Under the pieces are notes generated by a model that was given only the letters and a program-made list of their open reading frames with translations, was not told the DNA's origin and made no database searches. The position numbers and the translations under genes are program-made. Below, one piece after another: positions 1 to 7,639 of a stretch of DNA of 7,700 nucleotides; positions within the stretch are counted from its first letter, which is position 1; each line of letters starts with the position of its first letter. Source of the stretch: an uncultured Alistipes sp. (lineage in GTDB: Bacteria > Bacteroidota > Bacteroidia > Bacteroidales > Rikenellaceae); the NCBI GenBank assembly GCA_949840605.1, contig CATKXN010000132.1, positions 1 through 7,700 of the forward strand. The letters are read 5' to 3'.

Positions 1-224
1 TGGAGCGCAGCGAGGACACGCCAGCCGACCGGATCGAGATCCGCTCGGTGCGCGAAGGCGCCGTTCCGGGCATCCACACCGTGACCTACGAGTCGGAGGA
101 CGACATGCTGGAACTGAAACACACGATCAAAAACCGCCGCACGCTGGCGACGGGGGCCGTCGTGGCCGCCGAATTCCTCTGCGGCAAACAGGGCGTCTTC
201 GGAATGGACGACCTGCTGAAATAG
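1..224 (+). CDS. dapB: 4-hydroxy-tetrahydrodipicolinate reductase, C-terminal part (5' truncated by window edge)
   Basis: The reading frame enters the window open (first whole codon at 3) and ends at TAG 222-224, giving the last 73 residues. They read IRSVREGAVPGIHTVTYES, then a stretch with KHTIKNRRTLATGAV, AAEFLCGKQGVFGMDDLL. This matches the conserved C-terminus of DapB: the VPGxHxVxY strand, the H-x4-NR helix, the ATGAV turn and the terminal GKxGxFxMxDLL. DapB is a cytoplasmic NAD(P)H-dependent enzyme that reduces hydroxy-tetrahydrodipicolinate in the lysine/meso-diaminopimelate pathway, which feeds peptidoglycan. The N-terminal Rossmann domain and the catalytic HH-x2-K region lie upstream of the window and cannot be assessed. 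lepB begins 19 bp after the stop, an arrangement I recall from other Bacteroidetes, so the two are probably co-transcribed. The identification is secure despite the truncation. Confidence 0.93.
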   Translation, partial: ERSEDTPADRIEIRSVREGAVPGIHTVTYESEDDMLELKHTIKNRRTLATGAVVAAEFLCGKQGVFGMDDLLK

Positions 225-243
225 TTGAAACAACCGATACAAA

Positions 244-1596
244 ATGGGAAAGATCAGAAACTTGCTAAGCAACAAATGGGTCGGGTTCACACTCGCCGCA
301 CTGCTCTATACGCTATGGTTCGTAGTCTGGACGGGCAACCTCTGGATGCTGTTGGGACTGCCGATCATCTTCGACCTCTACATCACGAAGTTCTTCTACC
401 GCTACGTGTGGAGCCACAACGTGAAGATGTGCCGCCGGAGCAAGGTCTACAAGACCGTCTACGAGTGGGTCAACGCCATCATCTTCGCCACGGTCGTCGC
501 CACGCTGGTCCATATCTTCATCTTCCAGATGTACGTCATTCCCACCTCATCGATGGAGCGGTCGCTGCTGGTGGGCGACTACCTCTACGTAAGCAAGGTG
601 GCCTACGGACCCCAGATGCCCAACACGCCCCTGTCGTTCCCGTTCGTGCACCACACGATGCCGTTCTCGCAGACCAAGAAATCGTTCTCCGAGGCGGTCA
701 AGTGGCCGTATCATCGTCTGAAAGGGCTCAAACCCATCCGCCGCAACGACGTGGTGGTCTTCAACTTCCCGGCGGGGGACACGGTGCTGCTCGAGGACCC
801 GGCCGTGACCTATTACGACGTCGTGCGTGAATTCGAACGTTCGTTCGGCAAGGAGGAGGGGCGCAAACGCCTCAACCAGGAGTACACGATCATCAGCCGC
901 CCCGTGGACAAGCGTGAAAACTACATCAAACGCTGCATCGCCATTCCGGGCGACTCGCTGGAAATCCGCGACGGCCGGGCCTTCGTCAACGGCAAACCCC
1001 AGGAACCCGTCCCGGGGCTGCAATACAACTACGTGGTGCAGACCTCTTCGCCGTTCACGCAGTACGCCATCGACAACCTCGGCATCCGGGAGTATACCGG
1101 CAACGGCTCGGGGTATTACATGACGCTCACGGACGAGATCGCCGAAAAAGTCAAGGCGCTCAGCAACGTCATCTCGGTCCGCCGCTACATCTACACCCCC
1201 AACAACGGCGTATTCCCGCAGTGGGACGAACCCCGCTGGAGCCAGGACAACTACGGCCCGATCTGGATTCCGCAGAAAGGCGCCACGGTGCGGCTCACGA
1301 CTGAAAACCTGCCGCTCTACCGCCGCATCATCGAGGCCTACGAGGGACACGAACTCGAAGAGCGCGACGGCAAAATCTTTATCGACGGCGCGGAAGCCGC
1401 GGAATACACCTTCGCCATGAATTACTACTGGATGATGGGCGACAACCGCCACAACTCGGCCGATTCGCGTTTCTGGGGCTTCGTGCCCGAGGACCACATC
1501 GTCGGCAAGGCGTCGTTCGTCTGGCTGTCGCTCGATGCCAACAAGCGTTTCCCGGCCAACATCCGCTGGGAGCGCCTTTTCCGAAAAGTGAAATAA
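244..1596 (+). CDS. lepB: Signal peptidase I (long Bacteroidetes-type)
   Basis: This membrane-bound serine protease (family S26) removes signal peptides from exported proteins, acting on the periplasmic face of the inner membrane. The 450-residue product has hydrophobic segments at about residues 13-30, 33-49 and 76-97, followed by the catalytic region. Box B is IPTSSMERSLLVGD, with the nucleophile at Ser103. Box D is YIKRCIAIPGD, with the general base at Lys229. Box E is GDNRHNSADSRFWGFVPE (399-416), which includes Ser405 and Asp407, the equivalents of E. coli Ser278 and Asp280. All catalytic features are therefore present. The spacing is large: 126 residues from Ser103 to Lys229 (55 in E. 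coli) and about 170 from Lys229 to box E. This enlarged form is, as I recall, usual in Bacteroidetes. The ATG follows an A-rich leader without a Shine-Dalgarno sequence, and puts a short cytoplasmic N-terminus before the first membrane segment. The gene lies 19 bp after dapB and 2 bp before the next gene, so it is probably in one operon. Confidence 0.96.
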   Translation: MGKIRNLLSNKWVGFTLAALLYTLWFVVWTGNLWMLLGLPIIFDLYITKFFYRYVWSHNVKMCRRSKVYKTVYEWVNAIIFATVVATLVHIFIFQMYVIPTSSMERSLLVGDYLYVSKVAYGPQMPNTPLSFPFVHHTMPFSQTKKSFSEAVKWPYHRLKGLKPIRRNDVVVFNFPAGDTVLLEDPAVTYYDVVREFERSFGKEEGRKRLNQEYTIISRPVDKRENYIKRCIAIPGDSLEIRDGRAFVNGKPQEPVPGLQYNYVVQTSSPFTQYAIDNLGIREYTGNGSGYYMTLTDEIAEKVKALSNVISVRRYIYTPNNGVFPQWDEPRWSQDNYGPIWIPQKGATVRLTTENLPLYRRIIEAYEGHELEERDGKIFIDGAEAAEYTFAMNYYWMMGDNRHNSADSRFWGFVPEDHIVGKASFVWLSLDANKRFPANIRWERLFRKVK

Positions 1597-1598
1597 CG

Positions 1599-2210
1599 GT
1601 GGCCTGCGACAGTTACCGAACCGTCGCGGCCACGGCCGAAGCCGCCTGCCGGGAGCGGAGCAGCAAGTTCCTCTCCTGGATATACCCCGTGCGTTCGGAA
1701 GAGGAGATCCGCGAACGGCTCGACGCCTTGCGCAAGAAGTATTACGACGCCACGCACCACTGCTACGCCTGGCGGCTGGGACCCCGCGGCGAAGCGTTCC
1801 GCTCGAACGACGACGGGGAACCCTCGGGAACCGCCGGGAAGCCGATCCTCGGACAGCTGCTTTCGAACGACATCACAGACTGCCTGGTGGTCGTGGTCCG
1901 TTATTTCGGAGGCACGAAACTGGGGGTTCCGGGGCTGATCGCCGCCTACAGGGAGTCTGCGGCGGAGGCCATCGCCGCGGCGGAGATCGTGGAGAGGACC
2001 GTGGACCGCACGGTAGAGGTGGATTTTCCCTACGTGGCGATGAACGACGTCATGCGGGTCGTCAAGGAGGAGCAGCCGAAAGTGGTGTCGCAGACATTCG
2101 ACAACCTCTGCTCCATGCTGCTGACCATCCGCGAAAGCCGCGCGGAGGTGCTTATCGAAAAGCTGAAAAAGGCCGGAGGAAGCATTGCAGATGGTGACAA
2201 TGAAAAATGA
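1599..2210 (+). CDS. yigZ: YigZ/IMPACT family protein (UPF0029 + DUF1949)
   Basis: The 203-residue product matches the YigZ family at its usual length (E. coli YigZ is about 204). The N-terminal UPF0029/IMPACT domain (about 5-125) carries ATHHCYAWRL (51-60), the hallmark NDDGEPSGTAGKPIL (70-84) and VVVRYFGGTKLGVPGL (98-113). The C-terminal part (about 135-195) fits the small ferredoxin-like DUF1949 domain. Eukaryotic IMPACT proteins act on Gcn1/Gcn2 signalling; the bacterial function is not well defined, and a link to ribosomes or elongation factors has been proposed from structure. The start is GTG at 1599, two bases after the lepB stop. It places SYRTVAATAEAACRERSSKF where the family N-terminus (Y-x-T...E...KGSKF) belongs, and no closer in-frame ATG gives a full domain. 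Base composition changes sharply near 2190: the last residues (ADGDNEK) and the TGA lie in A-rich sequence continuous with the downstream repeat, so the native C-terminus may have been replaced or extended. Confidence 0.92.
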   Translation: MACDSYRTVAATAEAACRERSSKFLSWIYPVRSEEEIRERLDALRKKYYDATHHCYAWRLGPRGEAFRSNDDGEPSGTAGKPILGQLLSNDITDCLVVVVRYFGGTKLGVPGLIAAYRESAAEAIAAAEIVERTVDRTVEVDFPYVAMNDVMRVVKEEQPKVVSQTFDNLCSMLLTIRESRAEVLIEKLKKAGGSIADGDNEK

Positions 2211-2220
2211 AAAAATAAGA

Positions 2221-2376
2221 ATTAAAAATTGGGAGTTTTGCGCTGTTTTATTTCCGTCATTGCAGACGAACGCAAGAGAGCGGGGCAAGCTGCACCGAAA
2301 TTGCAACCTTGAAAGTTTCAGTCAGATTGCCACGGCATCTTCGATGCTTCGCAATGACGGTTCTCTAATTTTTAAT
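2221..2376. repeat. Outer A/T-rich inverted repeat enclosing the intergenic palindrome
   Basis: ATTAAAAATT at 2221-2230 is the exact reverse complement of AATTTTTAAT at 2367-2376. The two arms bracket nearly the whole 174-bp gap between yigZ and uvrA. Just upstream lie short A-rich direct repeats (TGAAAAA at 2201-2207 and again from 2208), which run through the yigZ stop codon. The arms contrast with the GC-rich genes on both sides. They could be the ends of a small miniature element or simply two A/T-rich runs; a 10-bp low-complexity match is weak evidence on its own. No target-site duplication is obvious outside the arms. Confidence 0.45.
2254..2360. repeat. Imperfect palindromic element, probable degenerate interspersed repeat
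   Basis: The left arm CCGTCATTGC (2254-2263) is the exact reverse complement of GCAATGACGG (2351-2360). A second, internal pair is GGCAAGCTG (2284-2292) against CAGATTGCC (2323-2331), which matches at 8 of 9 positions. The loop between them is about 30 nt. The CGTCATTGC...GGCAA.CTG / CAGATTGCC...GCAATGACG layout resembles the CGTCATTGCGAG / AGATTGCC / CTCGCAATGACG palindromes that I recall as dispersed intergenic repeats in many bacterial genomes. As RNA it would form a long interrupted hairpin just before uvrA, followed by a loose T-rich tract (2361-2373), so it might reduce read-through from the upstream operon. No coding capacity is evident in it. The palindrome is directly visible; its identity as a repeat family is inferred from recall. 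Confidence 0.7.
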
Positions 2377-2384
2377 CACACATA

Positions 2385-5171
2385 ATGAAACACGAAAACG
2401 CAATCTATATAAAAGGTGCGCGGGTCCACAACCTCCGCAACATCGAGGTCGAGATCCCGCACGACAAACTGGTCGTCATCACGGGCCTCTCGGGCTCGGG
2501 CAAATCGACGCTGGCCTTCGACACGATCTTCGCCGAAGGGCAGCGACGCTACGTCGAAAGCCTCTCGGCCTATGCGCGCCAGTTTCTCGGCAAGATCAAC
2601 AAACCCGACGTGGACATCATCACGGGCATCGCGCCGGCCATCGCCATCGAGCAGAAGGTCAACACGCGCAACCCCCGTTCGACGGTGGGCACGACGACCG
2701 AGATTTACGACTACCTCAAACTGTTATATGCCCGCATCGGACACACCTTTTCGCCCGTTTCGGGCGAGGAGGTGCGCTGTTTCAGCGTGGACGACGTGGC
2801 GGCATGGATTCTCGCACACGCGGACCAGCGCGTGGTGATCGGCGCCCCGCTGGCGCTCGCCGAAGGGCAGGGGATCATCGAGAAACTGACGCTGCTGCTC
2901 TCGGAGGGCCTGATGAGGGTCTACACGGACGGCGAAGTGAAACTCATCGAGGACATCCTGCCCGGCATCGGCCCCGACACGGCCCCCGCAGGCATCAAAA
3001 TGGTGATCGACCGCATGCGCGTCGCCGCGGACGAGGATTCGCAGACCCGCATCCGCGACTCGGTGGCCCGTGCCTTCTCCTACGGCGGGGGCATCTGCGA
3101 GATCGTCACGGACGAGGGCGTTCGGGAGTTTTCGTCGCGTTTCGAGGCCGACGGCATCGAGTTCGAGCACCCCTCGGAGCATCTGTTCAGCTTCAACAAC
3201 CCGCTGGGGGCCTGCCCCCGGTGCGAGGGGTACGGCAAGGTGATCGGCATCGACGAGGACCTCGTGATTCCCGACAAGAGCAAGACCATCTACGAGGACG
3301 CCGTAGCCTGCTGGCGCGGCGAGACGATGCGCAAATGGAAGCAGCAGCTCGTGGAGAACGCCTCGAAATTCGACTTCCCGATCCACACGCCGTTCCACGA
3401 ACTGACGCCCGGGCAGAAACGCCTGCTGTGGCGCGGCAACCAGTATTTCCACGGATTGGACGAATTTTTCGAATACATCGACACGGAGCGGCGCAAAATC
3501 CAGTTCCGGGTGATGAAGGCCCGCTACACGGGCAAGACCACGTGTCCCGAATGCGGCGGCTCGCGCCTGCGCAAAGAAGCATTGTACGTCCGTGTGGGCG
3601 GCAGGACGATCGCCGATCTGGTGAAGATGCCCGTGGACGAACTGATCGCTTTCTTCGGCGGGCTGGAGCTGGACGAGCACGACACGAAAACGGCGTCGCG
3701 CATCCTCGTCGAGATCCGCAGCCGCCTGCAATATCTCGCGGACGTGGGGCTCGGCTACCTGACGCTCGACCGGCTTTCGTCGACCCTCTCGGGCGGCGAA
3801 AGCCAGCGCATCAACCTCTCGACGTCGCTGGGCAGCAACCTCACGGGGTCGCTCTACATCCTCGACGAACCCTCGATCGGCCTGCATCCGCGCGACACCA
3901 ACCGCCTGATCGGCGTGCTGAAGCAGCTGCGCGACCTGGGCAACACGGTGATCGTCGTGGAACACGAGGAGGAGGTGATCCGCGCGGCGGACTGGATCGT
4001 CGATATCGGCCCCAAGGCGGGTTACAACGGCGGCGAGGTGGTTTTCAGCGGCACGCTGCCGCAGTTGCTGAAGAGCAAAAAGAGCCTCACGGCCGACTAC
4101 CTCACGGGACGGCGCGAGATAGCCGTTCCGGCGACCGAACGCGGGTGGAGCAACTCGATAACCGTCAAAGGCGCCCGGGAAAACAACCTGCGCAACATCG
4201 ACGTAAGGATTCCGCTGGGCGTAATGACCTGCATCACGGGCGTCAGCGGTTCGGGTAAATCATCGCTGGCAAAAGGCATTCTCTACCCGGCGCTACGGCG
4301 CATGTTGTACGACACGGGGGTCAAACCGGGGGATTTCGACGGGCTGGCCGGCGACGTGCAGCTGCTCAAATCGGTCGAAATGGTCGACCAGAACCCCATC
4401 GGCAAGTCGTCGCGCTCGAATCCGGTGACTTACATCAAAGCCTACGACGAAATCCGAAAACTCTTCTCGGACCAGCCCTATGCCCAGCACAACGGACTGG
4501 GAGCCTCGGCATTCTCGTTCAACATCGCGGGAGGACGCTGCGAGGAGTGCCAGGGCGAGGGCGTCATCAAGGTCTCGATGCAGTTCATGGCCGACGTGGA
4601 GCTGGTCTGCGAAGCGTGCGGCGGACGTCGTTTCCGCGACGAGGTGCTGGAGGTCAAATACCGCGGCAAGTCGATCTGCGACGTGCTGGAGATGACCGTG
4701 GACGACGCCATCGCGTTCTTCGGCGAGGAGGAGAAGAATTCGACCTGCCGGCGAATCGTCGAGCGGTTGAAACCGCTGCAGGACGTGGGACTGGGGTATA
4801 TCAGGCTCGGACAGTCGTCGTCGACGCTCTCGGGCGGCGAGAGCCAGCGCGTGAAGCTGGCGTCGTTCCTGACAAAGGATTCGGCGCAGGGCGGGGTGAT
4901 GTTCATCTTCGACGAGCCCACGACGGGACTGCAGTTCCACGACATCTCGAAACTGCTGGCGGCCTTCAACGCCCTGATCCAGCGCGGCCATACGATCGTG
5001 ATCGTCGAGCACAACATGGACATCATCAAGTGCGCCGACTGGGTCGTGGACCTCGGACCCGAGGCGGGCACGGCGGGCGGACGCGTGGTGTTCGAAGGGA
5101 CGCCCCGCGAGCTGGAGAAGCGCCCCGGAAGCCACACGGGCGAGTTCCTGCGCCTCAGGACCAAACTTTAA
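2385..5171 (+). CDS. uvrA: Excinuclease ABC subunit A
   Basis: UvrA is the DNA-damage-sensing ATPase that loads UvrB in nucleotide excision repair. The 928-residue product has both ABC-type ATPase halves intact. Half 1: Walker [10 protein letters not shown] (Lys40), signature LSGGESQR (468-475), Walker B ILDEP (492-496), H-loop His527. Half 2: Walker [10 protein letters not shown] (Lys625), signature LSGGESQR (815-822), Walker B IFDEP (841-845), H-loop His875. The C-terminal zinc module is complete (Cys719, Cys722, Cys742, Cys745). In the N-terminal half only CPRC (277/280) and a later CPEC (387/390) are present; the CXXC pair that precedes SFNNPxGACPxC by about 20 residues in E. coli UvrA is absent ([20 protein letters not shown] instead), a form I associate with Bacteroidetes. 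Gln850 stands in the second D-loop (TTGLQFHD), where His is usual. The ATG follows the intergenic repeat, and [20 protein letters not shown] matches the family N-terminus. I saw no LexA-type operator upstream. Confidence 0.97.
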   Translation: MKHENAIYIKGARVHNLRNIEVEIPHDKLVVITGLSGSGKSTLAFDTIFAEGQRRYVESLSAYARQFLGKINKPDVDIITGIAPAIAIEQKVNTRNPRSTVGTTTEIYDYLKLLYARIGHTFSPVSGEEVRCFSVDDVAAWILAHADQRVVIGAPLALAEGQGIIEKLTLLLSEGLMRVYTDGEVKLIEDILPGIGPDTAPAGIKMVIDRMRVAADEDSQTRIRDSVARAFSYGGGICEIVTDEGVREFSSRFEADGIEFEHPSEHLFSFNNPLGACPRCEGYGKVIGIDEDLVIPDKSKTIYEDAVACWRGETMRKWKQQLVENASKFDFPIHTPFHELTPGQKRLLWRGNQYFHGLDEFFEYIDTERRKIQFRVMKARYTGKTTCPECGGSRLRKEALYVRVGGRTIADLVKMPVDELIAFFGGLELDEHDTKTASRILVEIRSRLQYLADVGLGYLTLDRLSSTLSGGESQRINLSTSLGSNLTGSLYILDEPSIGLHPRDTNRLIGVLKQLRDLGNTVIVVEHEEEVIRAADWIVDIGPKAGYNGGEVVFSGTLPQLLKSKKSLTADYLTGRREIAVPATERGWSNSITVKGARENNLRNIDVRIPLGVMTCITGVSGSGKSSLAKGILYPALRRMLYDTGVKPGDFDGLAGDVQLLKSVEMVDQNPIGKSSRSNPVTYIKAYDEIRKLFSDQPYAQHNGLGASAFSFNIAGGRCEECQGEGVIKVSMQFMADVELVCEACGGRRFRDEVLEVKYRGKSICDVLEMTVDDAIAFFGEEEKNSTCRRIVERLKPLQDVGLGYIRLGQSSSTLSGGESQRVKLASFLTKDSAQGGVMFIFDEPTTGLQFHDISKLLAAFNALIQRGHTIVIVEHNMDIIKCADWVVDLGPEAGTAGGRVVFEGTPRELEKRPGSHTGEFLRLRTKL

Positions 5172-5180
5172 GCGACCAAA

Positions 5181-6395
5181 ATGGAATTTTTCACATACAG
5201 ACTGCCCAACGGCATCCGCGGCATCCACCGCCAGGTGAAGGGATCAGTGGCGCACTGCGCGCTGGTGATCGGCGCCGGGAGCCGCGACGAGCATCTCGAC
5301 CAGTACGGGCTGGCGCATTTTACGGAGCACGCCTTTTTCAAGGGCACCGAACACCGCCGCGCCTGGCAGGTCAACTGCCGGCTGGAGAATCTCGGCGGGG
5401 AGCTGAACGCATTCACCACCAAGGAAGATACGACGCTGCACGCCACGACGCTCCGGGGCGATTTCGCCAAGGCCGCGGAGCTGATCGCCGACATCGCCTT
5501 TCATTCGACGTTCCCCGACCGGGAGCTGGAACGCGAAAAGGAGGTGATCGCCGACGAGATCAACACCTACAAGGATTCGCCCGCCGAGATGATCTACGAC
5601 ACTTTCGAGGACCTGCTTTTCGCGGATTCGGAGCTGGGGCACAACATTCTGGGCCGCAAAGCGTCGCTGATGCGCTACGACGGCGACGCGATCCGCGCCT
5701 TCACGGCACGCACGCACACCACCGACCAGATGGTCTTTTCGTCGATCGGCAACTTCTCGGCCAAAGCCGCCGAAGCGGTGGCGGCCCGCTATTTCGTCGA
5801 CCGCCCGGCGACGTCGCGCGGATTCGAACGGGCCGCGCCCGCAGCCTGCGCGCCGTTCGAAAAGACGGTCGTGAAGCATACCCACCAGACCCACTGCATC
5901 ATCGGCAACCGCGCCTGCGGCATCGGCGAGGAGCAGCGGCTGCCGCTGGCGCTGCTCACGAACATCCTCGGAGGACCGTGCGCCAATTCGCTGCTGAACG
6001 TGGTCCTGCGCGAAAAGAACGGACTGTCGTACAACATCGAGGCCAGCTACACGCCCTACGGCGACACGGGGATCGCGGCCATCTACTTCAGTTCGGACCA
6101 CAGCCATGCGGAACAATGCGTCGAGCTGATCGACGGCCTGCTGCGGAAACTCCGCACCGCGCCCCTCTCGGCCCGGCAGCTGTCGATGGCCAAGAAGCAG
6201 TTCATCGCCCAGCTGGCCATTTCGAGCGAGAGCAACGAGAGCTACATGCTCGGCGCGGGCAAAAGCCTGCTGGTCCACGACGACGTGGACACTATGGAGC
6301 AGGTCTACGCCAAGGTCCGCGACCTGACGGCCGCACAGCTGACCGAGGTCGCCGAAGCGGTATTTTCGAATATGTCACGATTAATCTACAAATAA
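5181..6395 (+). CDS. M16 family zinc metallopeptidase (pitrilysin/processing-peptidase type)
   Basis: The 404-residue product has the inverted zinc motif HFTEH (His46, Glu49, His50), with the distal zinc ligand Glu126 in EVIADEINTYKDSP. The spacing of 76 residues after His50 is that of mitochondrial processing peptidase and its bacterial relatives. The C-terminal M16 domain carries the paired Arg277/Tyr284 motif (LREKNGLSYNIEASY), which in family structures helps bind substrate. At about 400 residues it is a single active-plus-inactive domain pair of the MPP/PqqL-small subfamily, which usually acts as a dimer, not a 900-residue pitrilysin. There is no signal peptide or membrane segment (it starts MEFFTYRLPNGIRG), so it is probably cytoplasmic. 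Substrates cannot be deduced. The ATG lies 9 bp after the uvrA stop with an A-rich leader, and the next gene begins 1 bp after its stop, so it is probably part of the uvrA transcript. Confidence 0.94.
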   Translation: MEFFTYRLPNGIRGIHRQVKGSVAHCALVIGAGSRDEHLDQYGLAHFTEHAFFKGTEHRRAWQVNCRLENLGGELNAFTTKEDTTLHATTLRGDFAKAAELIADIAFHSTFPDRELEREKEVIADEINTYKDSPAEMIYDTFEDLLFADSELGHNILGRKASLMRYDGDAIRAFTARTHTTDQMVFSSIGNFSAKAAEAVAARYFVDRPATSRGFERAAPAACAPFEKTVVKHTHQTHCIIGNRACGIGEEQRLPLALLTNILGGPCANSLLNVVLREKNGLSYNIEASYTPYGDTGIAAIYFSSDHSHAEQCVELIDGLLRKLRTAPLSARQLSMAKKQFIAQLAISSESNESYMLGAGKSLLVHDDVDTMEQVYAKVRDLTAAQLTEVAEAVFSNMSRLIYK

Positions 6396-6396
6396 G

Positions 6397-6990
6397 ATGA
6401 AAACCGTATTGTTCGTTCTGCTCGGCGATTTCGCCGACTGGGAGGCGGCGGTCCTCGCACCGGCTCTCCGCGGCGGCGTCATGCCGGGACGACCGGGAAG
6501 CCACACCGTGCTTTATGCGACGCCCGGGGGAGTTCCCGTGCGCTCGATCGGCGGCATGACCGTCACCCCCGACTGCGGGACGGAGACACTGCCGGACGAC
6601 TGCGCCGGGGTGATACTCGTCGGCGGCATGGGGTGGGCGACGCCCGAAGCCGAACGGATCGTCCCGCTGGTGCGGGAAGCTCTGTCGCGCGGAGCGCTCG
6701 TCGGCGCCATCTGCAACGCCGCGTCGTTTCTCGCGGCACACGGATTCCTGAACGCCGCGGAGCACACCGGAAACACGCTCGAAATGCTCCGGGAGTGGGG
6801 CGGCGCGAACTACACGGGCGCCGGACTCTACCGGGAGCGTCAGGCCGTGCGCGACGGCCGTATCGTGACGGCCAACGGCTCGGGATACCTGGAATTCGCC
6901 CGCGAATGCCTGCTCGCGCTCGGGGCCGACACGCCGGAACAGATCACCGCGTCGTACGCATTCAACAAACACGGATTTTACCGGGAATAG
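6397..6990 (+). CDS. DJ-1/PfpI family protein (class I glutamine amidotransferase-like)
   Basis: The 197-residue product has the DJ-1/PfpI fold pattern. It opens with the strand KTVLFVLLGDFADWEAAVL, whose Glu16 matches the conserved acidic residue that contacts the reactive cysteine in the family. VRSIGGMTVTPD follows, then GVILVGGMGW (71-80), and the nucleophile elbow GAICNAASFLAAHGFLN with Cys106. The residue after the cysteine is Asn instead of the His found in PfpI-type proteases (CHG), and HTGN follows at 123-126. This resembles the YoaZ-like branch annotated as type 1 glutamine amidotransferase, not the proteases. Relatives have been assigned chaperone, glyoxalase/deglycase or redox roles; the activity here cannot be decided from sequence. 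There is no signal peptide. It lies 1 bp after the M16 gene, and its TAG directly abuts the next ATG, so translation is probably coupled. Confidence 0.9.
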   Translation: MKTVLFVLLGDFADWEAAVLAPALRGGVMPGRPGSHTVLYATPGGVPVRSIGGMTVTPDCGTETLPDDCAGVILVGGMGWATPEAERIVPLVREALSRGALVGAICNAASFLAAHGFLNAAEHTGNTLEMLREWGGANYTGAGLYRERQAVRDGRIVTANGSGYLEFARECLLALGADTPEQITASYAFNKHGFYRE

Positions 6991-7638
6991 ATGGACCCTC
7001 TCGAAAAATACGTGCATGATTTATCGGCTCCCGAAGAGGAGCTGCTGCACGAGCTCGACCGCGAAACCAACCTGCGGGCCGTGGCGCCGCGGATGCTCTC
7101 GGGGCACATTCAGGGCCGCCTGCTGGAGATGCTGGTGCGGATGATGCGGCCGCGGAGAGTGCTCGAAATCGGGACCTTCACGGGCTATTCGGCGCTCTCG
7201 ATGGCCGCGGGTCTCGACGAGGGAGCCGTACTGCACACCGTCGAGGTGGATGACGAGCAGGAGGAGTTCATCCGCTCGTATTTCGCCCGCAGCCCCCACG
7301 GACACAAAATCACGCTCCACATCGGCTCGGCGCTCGAAATCGCTCCGAAGCTGAGCGGAGAATTCGACCTGGTGTTCATCGACGGCGACAAGCGCGAATA
7401 CCCCGCCTACTACCGGATGCTGATGGGCGACGACGGCGGACGACCGCTGGTGCACGGCGGCTCGGTGCTCATCGCCGACAACATCCTCTGGTCGGGAAAG
7501 GTCGTGCAGCCTATCGCGCACAACGACCGCCACACGCAGGCGCTCGTGGAGTTCAACCGCACGGTCGCCGAAGACGCACGGGTGGAGAACGTCATCGTCC
7601 CGCTGCGCGACGGGCTGAATCTGATAAGAATAAAATAA
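6991..7638 (+). CDS. Class I SAM-dependent O-methyltransferase (COMT/CCoAOMT type, metal-dependent)
   Basis: The 215-residue product is close to the usual 210-230 of this family. SAM-binding motif I is VLEIGTFTGYSALSMA (57-72, with Glu59 and the GTFTG loop), followed by the acidic end of strand 2, HTVEVDD (Glu85). FIDGDKREYPAYY contains Asp131 and Lys134, which align with the metal ligand Asp141 and the catalytic Lys144 of rat catechol O-methyltransferase. IADNILWSGKV supplies Asp163-Asn164, equivalent to the second metal-ligand pair, Asp169-Asn170. All residues needed for Mg2+-dependent methyl transfer to a vicinal hydroxyl are therefore present. The acceptor is unknown; the bacterial members (YrrM/TrmR-like and small-molecule enzymes) differ in substrate, and a tRNA wobble-uridine role is a possible alternative. 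The ATG follows the preceding TAG with no gap. The product is probably cytoplasmic. Confidence 0.94.
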   Translation: MDPLEKYVHDLSAPEEELLHELDRETNLRAVAPRMLSGHIQGRLLEMLVRMMRPRRVLEIGTFTGYSALSMAAGLDEGAVLHTVEVDDEQEEFIRSYFARSPHGHKITLHIGSALEIAPKLSGEFDLVFIDGDKREYPAYYRMLMGDDGGRPLVHGGSVLIADNILWSGKVVQPIAHNDRHTQALVEFNRTVAEDARVENVIVPLRDGLNLIRIK

Positions 7639-7639
7639 G

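Noticed and set aside
1425..1460. Asp-to-His change in LepB box E (GDNRHNS instead of GDNRDNS)
   Set aside because: As I recall, His at this position is common in Bacteroidetes and other signal peptidases. The functionally important Ser405 and Asp407 are retained, so it is not unusual.
2340..2373. Possible Bacteroidetes promoter for uvrA: TAATTTTT (2366-2373) as a -7 element (TAnnTTTG), with TTCG (2340-2343) as a -33 element
   Set aside because: The -33 match is poor, and the -7 lacks the final G and coincides with the A/T-rich repeat arm. Transcription would start only a few bases before the ATG. A promoter somewhere in the gap is plausible, but this one cannot be supported.
2254..2373. Rho-independent terminator after yigZ
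   Set aside because: The hairpin is long and interrupted, with a large loop, and the following T tract is broken by C and A residues. It may impede read-through but does not have the compact GC stem plus U run of a confident terminator.
2185..2385. 66-codon + strand frame across the yigZ-uvrA gap
   Set aside because: It lies over the palindromic repeat and the yigZ tail, its product resembles nothing, and its extent is explained by chance absence of stops in the repeat.
2724..3965. 413-codon open frame on the - strand inside uvrA
   Set aside because: It is an antisense shadow of GC-rich codons, with an Arg/Ala/Val/His-biased translation, no recognisable domain and no independent context. 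The antisense frames at 547-1497, 4293-5228 and 5244-6278 are rejected for the same reason.
4547..6400. Long + strand open frame of over 600 codons spanning the uvrA 3' end and the whole M16 gene in another frame
   Set aside because: Its translation is Arg/Gly/Pro/His-rich low-complexity sequence with no family motif, as expected for a shifted frame over GC-rich genes. Both overlapped genes have intact catalytic motifs in their own frames.
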